Part shown: positions 1 to 7,756 of the stretch, piece by piece
Layout of the letters: the number at the start of each line of letters is the position of its first letter
Position numbering within the stretch: the stretch's first letter is position 1
Origin: an uncultured Clostridia bacterium
Lineage (GTDB): Bacteria; Bacillota; Clostridia; UBA1381
NCBI GenBank assembly: GCA_959602045.1
Contig: CAUGRT010000002.1
Location: 89,659 to 153,658, forward strand
DNA: 64,000 bases
Direction: 5' to 3'
The notes under the pieces: generated by a model
The model's database searches: none
What the model saw: the letters and a program-made list of their open reading frames with translations, nothing else
Told to the model about the DNA's origin: nothing
Translations under genes and position numbers: made by a program

Positions 1-223
1 TTTTTCGGCATTTTTCAAATGAAACGCAATCGCTCTTTTGACATAAGGCTTTAAACTCCGGATTGGTTCGCATATGAAAACAAAACGAATTACCACTGTT
101 AGGATAGGATACGACCTCGTTTTGCTCATTGTCAAACAAAACAATGCGGATTCCGGTAAGCGTATAAAAATTCTTCATTAAATCTGTCAAATCATCATCA
201 TAGAAAAAAGCAGACATAAACAT
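1..223 (-). CDS. AraC-type regulator with PocR sensor domain (N-terminal part)
   Basis: Only the first ~74 codons are in the window; the gene runs off the left edge. The visible protein has the start of a PocR-type ligand-binding domain (YTLTGIRIVLFD, then SGNSFCFHMRTNPEF and cysteines in QKSDC and FEKC). In Firmicutes this domain usually sits before an AraC helix-turn-helix pair. ATG at 223 is preferred over the in-frame ATG at 217 because a GAGG stretch lies about 6 bases before it. The gene diverges from the sugar operon starting at 333, so it probably senses a sugar or derivative and controls that operon. The DNA-binding half is not visible, so the AraC assignment is inference. Confidence 0.7.
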   Translation of the reverse strand, partial: MFMSAFFYDDDLTDLMKNFYTLTGIRIVLFDNEQNEVVSYPNSGNSFCFHMRTNPEFKALCQKSDCVSFEKCRK

Positions 224-270
224 CCCATCCCTCGGACAAATTTACAGTTTTCTGTATGTTATTGACTATT

Positions 271-298
271 ATTATACCACAAATTCTGATAAAATCAA
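271..298 (-). promoter_or_regulatory. Sigma-A-like promoter for the PocR/AraC regulator
   Basis: On the minus strand TTGATT and TATAAT are separated by 16 bases, about 48 bases upstream of the regulator start. The box lies in the 109 bp divergent gap, so the regulator and the + strand sugar operon share this control region. A clear + strand promoter for the operon was not found here. Confidence 0.5.
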
Positions 299-332
299 GA
301 TATAAATTGACGATACCCAATGGAGAAATAAG

Positions 333-2327
333 ATGAAAATTTTAGAATTCAACAAAAACGGGATTTTTCTGGCTTTCTGTATTGATTCAGATGGAAAAAT
401 CTCAGTCGGGCATATCGGTAGCACAAAAAAACCGATACAGCCTCGTACATTCGCTCCGACGGAAATTTTTATCACAGGCGAAAATCCTATCGGACATCTT
501 GGGGCGCAGCATGTCGGATGCTGTCTAAACAATCTGAAATATGAATACCACACCGAAAATGATCACGAACTTCTATTGGTTATGAGCAATCATCAAGTTC
601 GCGTTACACAGCATTATGAATTTTACGATCATATCAAAGCACTGCGGTCTTACGCTCATGTTACAAACATTTCCTCAGAGGATCTGGGATTAGAATATGT
701 AAGCTCATTTTGTTTATATGATTTTGATATAGAAAACCTGCGGCTTTGTCATAATGCATGGTGCAGAGAACTGGAATGGCGTTCATACACACCACAAGAA
801 TTAGGTTATCACCATATTAATGCATTTTCCACCAAACGAATCACAATATCCAATACCGGAACATGGTCAACAAAAGAATTTCTGCCAATGGGCATTGCAG
901 AAAATACGGACGAGTGCATTTTCTGGCAAATTGAGCATGACGGGTCATGGAATTTTGAAATCAGCGATGTTCAAGATGTAAATTATCTGATGCTTTCCGG
1001 ACCCTCCGAGCAAGAAAATGGCTGGTGGAAAAATCTGAAACCCAATGAGAGCTTTGAAACCGTAAAAGCGGCAATATGCTTTGCCGATGACTTCAACGGT
1101 GCCATTGAAGAAATGACAGCCTACCGGCGAAAGATTGCATACAGAAGTCCTAAAGATAAAGGGCTTCCCGTTATTTTCAATGACTATATGAATTGTCTGA
1201 ATGCCGACCCCACAACCGAAAAGGAATTGCCCCTGATAGATGCTGCCGCGAACATCGGTGCGGAAATTTACTGTATGGACGCTGGCTGGTATGCTGATGG
1301 GGAATGGTGGAGCTCTGCCGGAGAATGGACAGTATGCGAAAGCCGTTTTCCCAATGGAATGAAAGAAGTTTTTGATTATATCAAAGAAAAAGGAATGAAA
1401 CCGGGAATATGGCTTGAACCAGAAATTATAGGAATCCACTGTCCTATATTAGACCGTTTTTCAGATGATTGTTTCTTTATGCGGCATGGGAAACGCGTAA
1501 TCGACCGCGGGCGATATCAGTTGGATTTTCGAAATAAAAAAGTAACCGACTTTTTGAATGACATTGTAGATGGATTGATTCGAAATTACGGAATCGAATA
1601 TTTCAAATTCGATTATAACATTGACAGTGGTATGGGTACGGAAGTAAACAGCGACAGCTTCGGAGATGGATTAATGCAGCATAAGGCAGCATATATGCAA
1701 TGGATTGATGAACTATACAGACGGCATCCGGGATTAATTATTGAGAATTGTTCCAGCGGTGGCATGCGGATGGACTACCAGATGTTATCCCACTGTTCCA
1801 TGCAGTCTACAAGCGATGCAAGCGATTACAGAACAACGGCAGCAATTTCCGCAATGTCCGGAACGGCCTTACTTCCGGAACAAGCGCAGGTGTGGGTATT
1901 GCCCATGCAAACCGATTCTACTGAGGAAATCGAATTAAATATGGTAAATGCCATGTTCCGCCGCCCGGTCATTTCGGGAGAAACGCACCTTTTGAATCCG
2001 CAGCAATTCAAGGTATTAAAGGAAAGCGTGGACTTTTATAAAAGCATACGGCAGGAAATACCGTCACTGACTCCGTTTTATCCGCTGGGAGCCGTACATT
2101 TTGAAGATGAGTGGGCAGTATATGGCTTTCACGGAACCGGACATGACTATCTATGTGCCGAAAGATTTGCCGGCGCAGAAGCTATAGAATTTCCGTTGAA
2201 TATGCCGTATAAAGAAGCAATCTGCATCGACATCATCGGCAATCAGACTCCTGTCACGCTGAAACAAAACAATCTGCATATCACGCTCAAGCCCAAATCG
2301 GCAGTGATGATTAAGCTAATCAGATAA
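333..2327 (+). CDS. GH36 alpha-galactosidase
   Basis: A 664-residue protein without a signal peptide, so probably cytoplasmic. It has the normal GH36 layout: N-terminal beta-sandwich (about 1-270), a TIM barrel (about 275-600) and a small C-terminal beta domain. Catalytic signatures are visible: KFDYN with D427 as expected nucleophile, STSDASD with D495 as expected acid/base, the ENCSSGG motif near 471, and GIWLEPEII near 358 (canonical GLWFEPEMV). The family hydrolyses terminal alpha-galactosides such as raffinose or melibiose; some members take alpha-N-acetylgalactosamine. It starts the operon with the isomerase, kinase, mutarotase-like and aldolase genes, which suggests it supplies the sugar they process. 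GGAGA lies before the ATG. Confidence 0.88.
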   Translation: MKILEFNKNGIFLAFCIDSDGKISVGHIGSTKKPIQPRTFAPTEIFITGENPIGHLGAQHVGCCLNNLKYEYHTENDHELLLVMSNHQVRVTQHYEFYDHIKALRSYAHVTNISSEDLGLEYVSSFCLYDFDIENLRLCHNAWCRELEWRSYTPQELGYHHINAFSTKRITISNTGTWSTKEFLPMGIAENTDECIFWQIEHDGSWNFEISDVQDVNYLMLSGPSEQENGWWKNLKPNESFETVKAAICFADDFNGAIEEMTAYRRKIAYRSPKDKGLPVIFNDYMNCLNADPTTEKELPLIDAAANIGAEIYCMDAGWYADGEWWSSAGEWTVCESRFPNGMKEVFDYIKEKGMKPGIWLEPEIIGIHCPILDRFSDDCFFMRHGKRVIDRGRYQLDFRNKKVTDFLNDIVDGLIRNYGIEYFKFDYNIDSGMGTEVNSDSFGDGLMQHKAAYMQWIDELYRRHPGLIIENCSSGGMRMDYQMLSHCSMQSTSDASDYRTTAAISAMSGTALLPEQAQVWVLPMQTDSTEEIELNMVNAMFRRPVISGETHLLNPQQFKVLKESVDFYKSIRQEIPSLTPFYPLGAVHFEDEWAVYGFHGTGHDYLCAERFAGAEAIEFPLNMPYKEAICIDIIGNQTPVTLKQNNLHITLKPKSAVMIKLIR

Positions 2328-2418
2328 ACATTATATTGGCATCATTTCGCCGATAATAAATTACCTATATTAAACAATAAAATGTATTTGCAAATAGACT
2401 ACAGAATGGAGGATTATT

Positions 2419-3807
2419 ATGAAATTTGCATTGTATTTTGGAAACAGAGGATTTTTCCCGGCAAGCTTAATTGCCGGAGCACGCGAGGAAATGGCAAAAG
2501 CCGTAACCGACGCAGGCTACGACTACATCATGCCGCCGGAGGATATGACGCGCTACGGTGCGGTGGAAACCCGGCAGGAGGGATGGAAATATGCCGAATG
2601 GCTGAAAGATTACGAGGGCGAATATGACGGGGTGATTATGTCCCTGCCGAATTTCAGTGATGAAAATGGCGCGGTCGCTGCGCTCGAAAACGCCAGAAAA
2701 CCAATTTTCATCCAGGCATATCCCGATGAAATCGGCAAAATGGATTTTGAACACAGACGGGATTCTTTCTGTGGAAAATTCAGCATTGAGGACGTATTTC
2801 ATCAGTATGGAATCGGATATACGGTATTCGCACCGCATGTTGTCCATCCGCTGACAGACGAATTTCGTCAGAATCTAAATGATTTCGCCGCGGTATGCCG
2901 CGTGGTAAATGGCATGAAAAAGTTTTCCATCGGAATCTTAGGCGCAAGAACCTCCAAGTTCAAGACTGTACGCTATGATGAAATCACGCTGCAAAAGTAC
3001 GGTATCACCTGCGAAACGTTCGATTTGTCCGACTTATTCTACCGAGTAAAGCAGTACGCGGATCACGATGAACGCGTTTTGGAAAGAAAAGCGCATCTGA
3101 AAAATTACACCGATTTTTCATTGGTTCCCGAAAATAAGCTGAATACCCTGGCAAAGGTGAGCGTTGTGATTGATGATTATATGAAAGAATTTCGTCTGGA
3201 TTGTATTACGCTGCGCTGTTGGGAGGAAATGCAGACGGAATTGGGGATTGCTCCATGCGTGCTTTTAAGTGAGCTGAACGATCGCGGCATTGTTGCCTCC
3301 TGCGAGATTGATCTCTGCTCGGCGATTAATATGTATTCAATGCAGCTTGCCTCACAGCAGCCGACAGCTTGTCTGGACTGGAACAATAATTACGGCGACG
3401 ATCCCAACAAAGTCATTCTGTTCCACTGCGGCTCCACCGCGCAAAAATTAATGAAAGGCAAAGGCACGGTTACGGATCATAAGATGTTTGCCAAAGGCTG
3501 TCCCGGCTGCGGATGGGGCGCAAACGAGGGCAGAATCGCCGCCTTTCCGATGACGCTTTCCAATTGCAAAACCGAGGACGGAAAGCTGACCTTCTATGTT
3601 GATGAGGGACGGTTTACCGATGACGAGATTGAAAAGGAATTTTTCGGCTGCGGCGGTGTTGCTCAAATCGACGATTTACAGAGAAAGCTGATTCGACTCG
3701 GGAGATGCGGATTCAGACACCATACGACCATCGGCATGGGGCATATGGCGAAAATATTAAAAGAAGCCTTTGAAAATTATCTGGGCTATGACGTAATGGA
3801 TTTATAA
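2419..3807 (+). CDS. L-fucose/L-arabinose isomerase family protein
   Basis: A 462-residue cytoplasmic protein of the FucI/AraA isomerase superfamily, which interconverts aldoses and ketoses with a divalent metal. RCWEEMQ and CEIDLCS look like the region with the acidic metal ligands, and a C-terminal part contains histidines in FHCG and RHHTTIGMGH. It is shorter than E. coli FucI and resembles the fucose isomerase-like proteins of Firmicutes rather than true FucI. GGAGG lies 7 bases before the ATG. It is followed within 10 bases by an FGGY kinase, so its ketose product is probably phosphorylated next. Substrate is not readable; galactose (from the GH36 step), a 6-deoxyhexose or a pentose are all possible. 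Confidence 0.72.
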   Translation: MKFALYFGNRGFFPASLIAGAREEMAKAVTDAGYDYIMPPEDMTRYGAVETRQEGWKYAEWLKDYEGEYDGVIMSLPNFSDENGAVAALENARKPIFIQAYPDEIGKMDFEHRRDSFCGKFSIEDVFHQYGIGYTVFAPHVVHPLTDEFRQNLNDFAAVCRVVNGMKKFSIGILGARTSKFKTVRYDEITLQKYGITCETFDLSDLFYRVKQYADHDERVLERKAHLKNYTDFSLVPENKLNTLAKVSVVIDDYMKEFRLDCITLRCWEEMQTELGIAPCVLLSELNDRGIVASCEIDLCSAINMYSMQLASQQPTACLDWNNNYGDDPNKVILFHCGSTAQKLMKGKGTVTDHKMFAKGCPGCGWGANEGRIAAFPMTLSNCKTEDGKLTFYVDEGRFTDDEIEKEFFGCGGVAQIDDLQRKLIRLGRCGFRHHTTIGMGHMAKILKEAFENYLGYDVMDL

Positions 3808-3817
3808 GAGGATGGAT

Positions 3818-5269
3818 ATGAAAAATATACGAATCGGCGGACTGGACATCGGCACCAGCGGCTGCAAAATTTCACTATATGACGAAAACGGCTGTTTTGT
3901 ACGCGGCTCCTACACCGAATACAACGTTTCCCGAAAAAACGGACTGCACGAAATTGACGTTACCGAAATCTTTAACTCCGTGAAAAAAGTCATCCGCGAT
4001 GTTGCCGAAAAAAATATCGCCGCAATTGCGGTTACAAGCTTTGGCGAAACATTCACGATGCTTGACAAGGACGACCTTCCATGCGCCCCGTCCATGCTCT
4101 ACACCGATCCGCGCGGAAAAGAACAGTGTCAAAAGCTGACAGACGTTTTCGGTGATGAAACGCTTGCCGTAAAAACCGGCGCTAAAGCACACGAAATGTA
4201 CTCTTTGCCAAAAATGATGTGGATTCGTGAAAACCTGCCCGACTGTTATAAAAAAGCCGAAAAAATTCTTTTAATGCAGGATTACATAATTTACAAGCTC
4301 TGCGGTGAACGGAAAATAGACCATTCGCTCGCCGCACGGACAATCTGCTTTGATATTGAAAACAAGTGCTGGGACGATGCGCTGCTCGACTTTGCCGGAA
4401 TCGACAAAAATCTGCTATCCGAACCGGTTCCGACCGGAACAGCGGCAGAAACCATAAAGCCGTCACTTGCACGTGAGTTTGGATTATCTGAGGATACGGT
4501 AATTGTATGCGGTTCTCACGACCAGATCGCGGCAATGTGCGGCGCCAATATCCGTACGAATGAGCAGGTTATGGACGGAACCGGAACGGTGGAGTGTGTG
4601 CCGGTATTGTTTGATAAAATACCGCAAGAGCTTTCACTGTTTGAAAAAGGCTACTCACTTGCTCCGCACCCGAATGGCGGTTATGCGTGCTATGTGCTTT
4701 CCTACACCGGCGGCGCAACGCTGAAATGGTTTCGCGATAATTTTTCGGAATTATCCTATCCGGAGCTTGATCGGCTTGTTCAAAACGAGCCGACCGATTT
4801 ACTGATTCTGCCACATTTTGCCGGCGCGGCAACCCCGTATATGGATTCTGCCTCAAAAGCGGCGATTCTGGGATTGACCTTCGAACATACAAAATCGGAT
4901 CTTTATAAGGCGCTCATGGAGGGTACGGCGTACGAAATCGCAATCAATCTTGAAATTCTTTCGGAATACGGACTTTCTGCAAAGTCCATCACTGCAACGG
5001 GTGGCGGCGCAAGATCGGATATATGGCTGCAAATCAAGGCAGACGTTCTGGGACTTCCCATAACGGCGCTGGACTGTAGTGAAATCGGCGGTGCCGGTAC
5101 AGCACTTATGGCAGGCAGAGCCATTGGCGTATATGACGACGCTACAGTGCTTGCTAAACCGCGAAAAACATTTTATCCGGATTCAGAAAAGCACGAATAT
5201 TACAAATCGCAATTGAAAAAATACAAAAAAATCTATCATGCCGCAAAGGAGGTTATGCGCAGTGAATAA
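3818..5269 (+). CDS. FGGY-family carbohydrate kinase
   Basis: An FGGY sugar kinase of normal length (483 residues). The N-terminal phosphate-binding loop is GGLDIGTSGCKISLYD; the second actin-fold half carries GGGARSDIW (adenosine motif) and the region around GTGTVEC. Family members phosphorylate ketoses or polyols such as xylulose, fuculose, rhamnulose or glycerol. ATG at 3818 is preferred to ATG at 3812 because the AGAGGA ribosome site overlaps 3812 but is well spaced for 3818. It lies between an isomerase and a class II aldolase, so its job is most likely to phosphorylate the ketose made upstream. Whether it attacks O1 or O5 cannot be read; the aldolase downstream would favour O1. Confidence 0.85.
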   Translation: MKNIRIGGLDIGTSGCKISLYDENGCFVRGSYTEYNVSRKNGLHEIDVTEIFNSVKKVIRDVAEKNIAAIAVTSFGETFTMLDKDDLPCAPSMLYTDPRGKEQCQKLTDVFGDETLAVKTGAKAHEMYSLPKMMWIRENLPDCYKKAEKILLMQDYIIYKLCGERKIDHSLAARTICFDIENKCWDDALLDFAGIDKNLLSEPVPTGTAAETIKPSLAREFGLSEDTVIVCGSHDQIAAMCGANIRTNEQVMDGTGTVECVPVLFDKIPQELSLFEKGYSLAPHPNGGYACYVLSYTGGATLKWFRDNFSELSYPELDRLVQNEPTDLLILPHFAGAATPYMDSASKAAILGLTFEHTKSDLYKALMEGTAYEIAINLEILSEYGLSAKSITATGGGARSDIWLQIKADVLGLPITALDCSEIGGAGTALMAGRAIGVYDDATVLAKPRKTFYPDSEKHEYYKSQLKKYKKIYHAAKEVMRSE

Positions 5270-6236
5270 GTACATCGGACATCCGCTGCAAATCAGCGGT
5301 GTAGAGGAGGTTACACTCACAAGAGGTAAAGGCAAGGGCATGACGCTTTTGCAGGTGCGAAACGGAAAAGGAATTGAAATCACCTTTTCTGTCGATCGCG
5401 CGATGGATATTGCAAGAGTCACGTTTAAAGGCGACAATCTCGGCTATTTTTCACCGTGCGGATATGTTGCACCGTCATTCTATGACTCTCAAGGCACAGG
5501 CTTTTTGAAATCCTTCACTGCCGGTTTCATGACCACCTGTGGCTTAACCGCAGTAGGCTCCCCCTGCACGGACGCAGGCGAGGAATTGCCTCTGCATGGC
5601 ACAATCGCGAACACGCCTTGTGAAAATTATTCTTATCGCGAAACCGAGGACGCGATCATCATCACCGCGACAGTGCGCGACGCTGCAATCTTCGCACATC
5701 AGCTGATTTTGGAGCGTGAATATATTTGCTCGAAAACAGAAAACAAGCTGTCACTATGCGATAGAATTAAAAATATCGGTTCAAGCGAAACACCGCTTGA
5801 AGTATTGTATCACTGTAATATGGGGTATCCGCTGCTGTCAGAGAATACCGTTTTAGATATTCCGGCTAAAAAAATTGAGCCGCGCAACGCTCATGCGAAA
5901 GATGGTCTAAAAGACTGCCTGAAGATGGAAAAGCCGCAGCGCGGATATGAGGAAATGTGCTATTACCATACCCTAACCGCCGGCAGTGTATCGGCATATA
6001 ATCCGGATATTCAAAAAGGCGTCGTGATGTCATTCGATACCGCAGAGCTGCCGTATTTTACCGAATGGAAAATGATGGGCGAACATGATTATGTGCTTGG
6101 TTTGGAGCCCGGAAATTGTCTGCCGGACGGACGAGATGTAATGCGGCAAAAGGGGATTCTGGAATTTTTGAAACCCGAAGAAGAAAAGCTTCACCATATA
6201 GAATTTAAATTTGTAGAGGAGATGTCAAAATGTTAG
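5262..6236 (+). CDS. DUF4432 aldose-1-epimerase-like protein
   Basis: About 324 residues, similar to the DUF4432 branch of galactose-mutarotase-like beta-sandwich proteins (LPLHGTIANTPCENY and LYHCNMGYPLL are recognisable blocks with the family's His residues). Such proteins are presumed to bind or epimerise sugars; the reaction is not established. GTG at 5262 is chosen because AAAGGAGG ends 9 bases before it; an ATG at 5238 lies inside the kinase gene and has no ribosome site. The start overlaps the kinase stop by 8 bases and the end overlaps the aldolase start by 7, so translation of the three genes is coupled. Its likely role is supplying the anomer used by the isomerase. Confidence 0.75.
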   Translation: MNKYIGHPLQISGVEEVTLTRGKGKGMTLLQVRNGKGIEITFSVDRAMDIARVTFKGDNLGYFSPCGYVAPSFYDSQGTGFLKSFTAGFMTTCGLTAVGSPCTDAGEELPLHGTIANTPCENYSYRETEDAIIITATVRDAAIFAHQLILEREYICSKTENKLSLCDRIKNIGSSETPLEVLYHCNMGYPLLSENTVLDIPAKKIEPRNAHAKDGLKDCLKMEKPQRGYEEMCYYHTLTAGSVSAYNPDIQKGVVMSFDTAELPYFTEWKMMGEHDYVLGLEPGNCLPDGRDVMRQKGILEFLKPEEEKLHHIEFKFVEEMSKC

Positions 6237-7060
6237 TAACACTGAAAAATATATTAAAGCTTGCCGAGGCGAAAAAGTGCGCGGTCGGCTCGTTCAACAC
6301 GCCAAATCTTGCGAGTCTTGAAGCGGTCATCGGTGCGGCGGAGGAATTGAATCAGCCGGTCATTCTGATGCATGCGCAGGTTCATGAGGAAATGGGACTT
6401 TGCAAAATGGATGAAATCGCTCCGATTATGCTGTTTCTTGCCGACAAGGCAAGCGTGCCGGTATGCGTTCATCTCGACCACGGCACTGATCTGGATTACA
6501 TTAAAAAGGGATTGGATGTAGGGTTTACCTCCGTAATGTACGATGGCTCGGAGCTTGATAATGAATTAAACTTCGCCAATACGTCCATTGCAGTGGAGGC
6601 AGCGGCAAGATATGGAGCCAGTGTAGAAGCCGAAATCGGCTCAATGGGTTCCAGAGAATCGGGCGAAGGCGGAGCGGAAAGCATTTATACCGATCCTGAT
6701 ATGGCAAAGAAATTCGCAGAGGAAACCGGAATTGACGCGCTTGCCTGCGCATTCGGAACCGCACATGGCATTTATCTGAAAAAACCCCAATTAGACTTTG
6801 CAAGACTGGATCAAATCCATCAAATGACCCACGTCCCACTGGTTATGCACGGCGGATCGGGTGTAAGCCATGAGGACTATAAAAAGGTTATTGCGCTGGG
6901 AATCCGAAAAATCAACTATTATACCTACATGTCAAAAGCCGGCGGTGAAGCGGTATCCAACAAATCCTACGGTCAATTCCATGACGCGGTAAAGGATGCC
7001 ATCGCAGCTATGAAAGCGGATGTCAAGAGTGCCATCGGCGTATTCTCACTAACCGAATAA
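6230..7060 (+). CDS. Class II ketose-(bis)phosphate aldolase
   Basis: A 276-residue zinc aldolase of the fructose/tagatose-bisphosphate aldolase family (F_bP_aldolase). Zinc-ligand and phosphate-binding signatures are visible: VCVHLDHGTD near 80-90, AEIGSMG, AFGTAHG and HGGSGVSHED, followed by KINYYT, which keeps the N-x-x-T of the phosphate loop. The family cleaves ketose (bis)phosphates to DHAP and an aldehyde. It is the last gene of the operon and is followed directly by a terminator. Because only one kinase is encoded, the substrate may be a ketose monophosphate, such as tagatose-1-phosphate, instead of a bisphosphate; this is inference. GAGGAG precedes the ATG, which overlaps the previous stop. 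Confidence 0.85.
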   Translation: MLVTLKNILKLAEAKKCAVGSFNTPNLASLEAVIGAAEELNQPVILMHAQVHEEMGLCKMDEIAPIMLFLADKASVPVCVHLDHGTDLDYIKKGLDVGFTSVMYDGSELDNELNFANTSIAVEAAARYGASVEAEIGSMGSRESGEGGAESIYTDPDMAKKFAEETGIDALACAFGTAHGIYLKKPQLDFARLDQIHQMTHVPLVMHGGSGVSHEDYKKVIALGIRKINYYTYMSKAGGEAVSNKSYGQFHDAVKDAIAAMKADVKSAIGVFSLTE

Positions 7061-7062
7061 AT

Positions 7063-7095
7063 AAAGAAGGTCAATGCATAGCGTTGACCTTCTTT
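7063..7095. terminator. Bidirectional terminator between convergent genes
   Basis: A 12 bp perfect stem (AAAGAAGGTCAA with TTGACCTTCTTT) and 9-base loop, with A/T-rich flanks on both sides. It ends the + strand sugar operon and the minus-strand operon that stops at 7103. Confidence 0.85.
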
Positions 7096-7102
7096 GTTGT
7101 TC

Positions 7103-7756
7103 CTATAAAATTGCCTGACCGTCAATCGTCATGTTCCGGCGGTGTGCAATGAAAAATCCTGCTTTGAAATCGGGAAGATACTTTTCCATTGCCGCCAATA
7201 CCGTTTCCGGCTTAAGGTTGTAGTCATTGCCGACCGCAATCGTCATATCCAAACGGATGATACCGCCGTCCTGTTCCAAAATTTTCAAATTATAAATATA
7301 CGGACGAATATCGGATTCTTTTTCGCCGCGCTTCGTCTTTTTCATAACGATCAACTCTCGATTCTGCAAAAAGCTTTCTGCATCGGCAGTTCCCTCACAT
7401 TCCGCTTCCACAATATATTCCGCACGGTTAATTTTCGTAAGATCGGGATTTTTACCCTCGGCACGCATTGCCGCTTTCACCTCATACCCCGGCGGCAGCG
7501 CCCGATTCAACCGCGTACAGAGTTCTTCAGATGAAAATTCCCCGTCAAAGCCAACCTTCATGTATTCACAGTCGGAGGTCACACCCACGGAAAGCGGCTG
7601 AGAAACTGTCATGATCGGATGGGGATTATACCCTTGCGAAAACAGGAACGGAATATCGGCACGGCGCACTGTTCGGTGAAACAGACGGACAAAATCCAGA
7701 TGAGAAATGTACTTCACACGTTCATCCCGCGCATATTTTAAAATATAGTAACTCAT
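7103..7756 (-). CDS. DUF2344 / TIGR03936 radical-SAM-associated protein
   Basis: About 217 residues of the family found next to, or fused to, the TIGR03960 radical SAM protein in Clostridia. The N-terminus YYILKYARDERVKYISHLD and SQGYNPHPIMT are typical blocks. The function is unknown. The ATG at 7756 overlaps the stop of the radical SAM gene as ATGA, which implies translational coupling; a longer reading frame upstream is rejected because it would overlap the neighbour's coding sequence. In many Clostridia this pair sits near rne/rng or ribosomal-protein genes; here it follows gerW. Confidence 0.82.
   Translation of the reverse strand: MSYYILKYARDERVKYISHLDFVRLFHRTVRRADIPFLFSQGYNPHPIMTVSQPLSVGVTSDCEYMKVGFDGEFSSEELCTRLNRALPPGYEVKAAMRAEGKNPDLTKINRAEYIVEAECEGTADAESFLQNRELIVMKKTKRGEKESDIRPYIYNLKILEQDGGIIRLDMTIAVGNDYNLKPETVLAAMEKYLPDFKAGFFIAHRRNMTIDGQAIL

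Noticed and set aside
5238..5261. ATG 5238 as start of the DUF4432 protein
   Set aside because: It lies within the kinase gene and has no ribosome site; AAAGGAGG is placed for the GTG at 5262.
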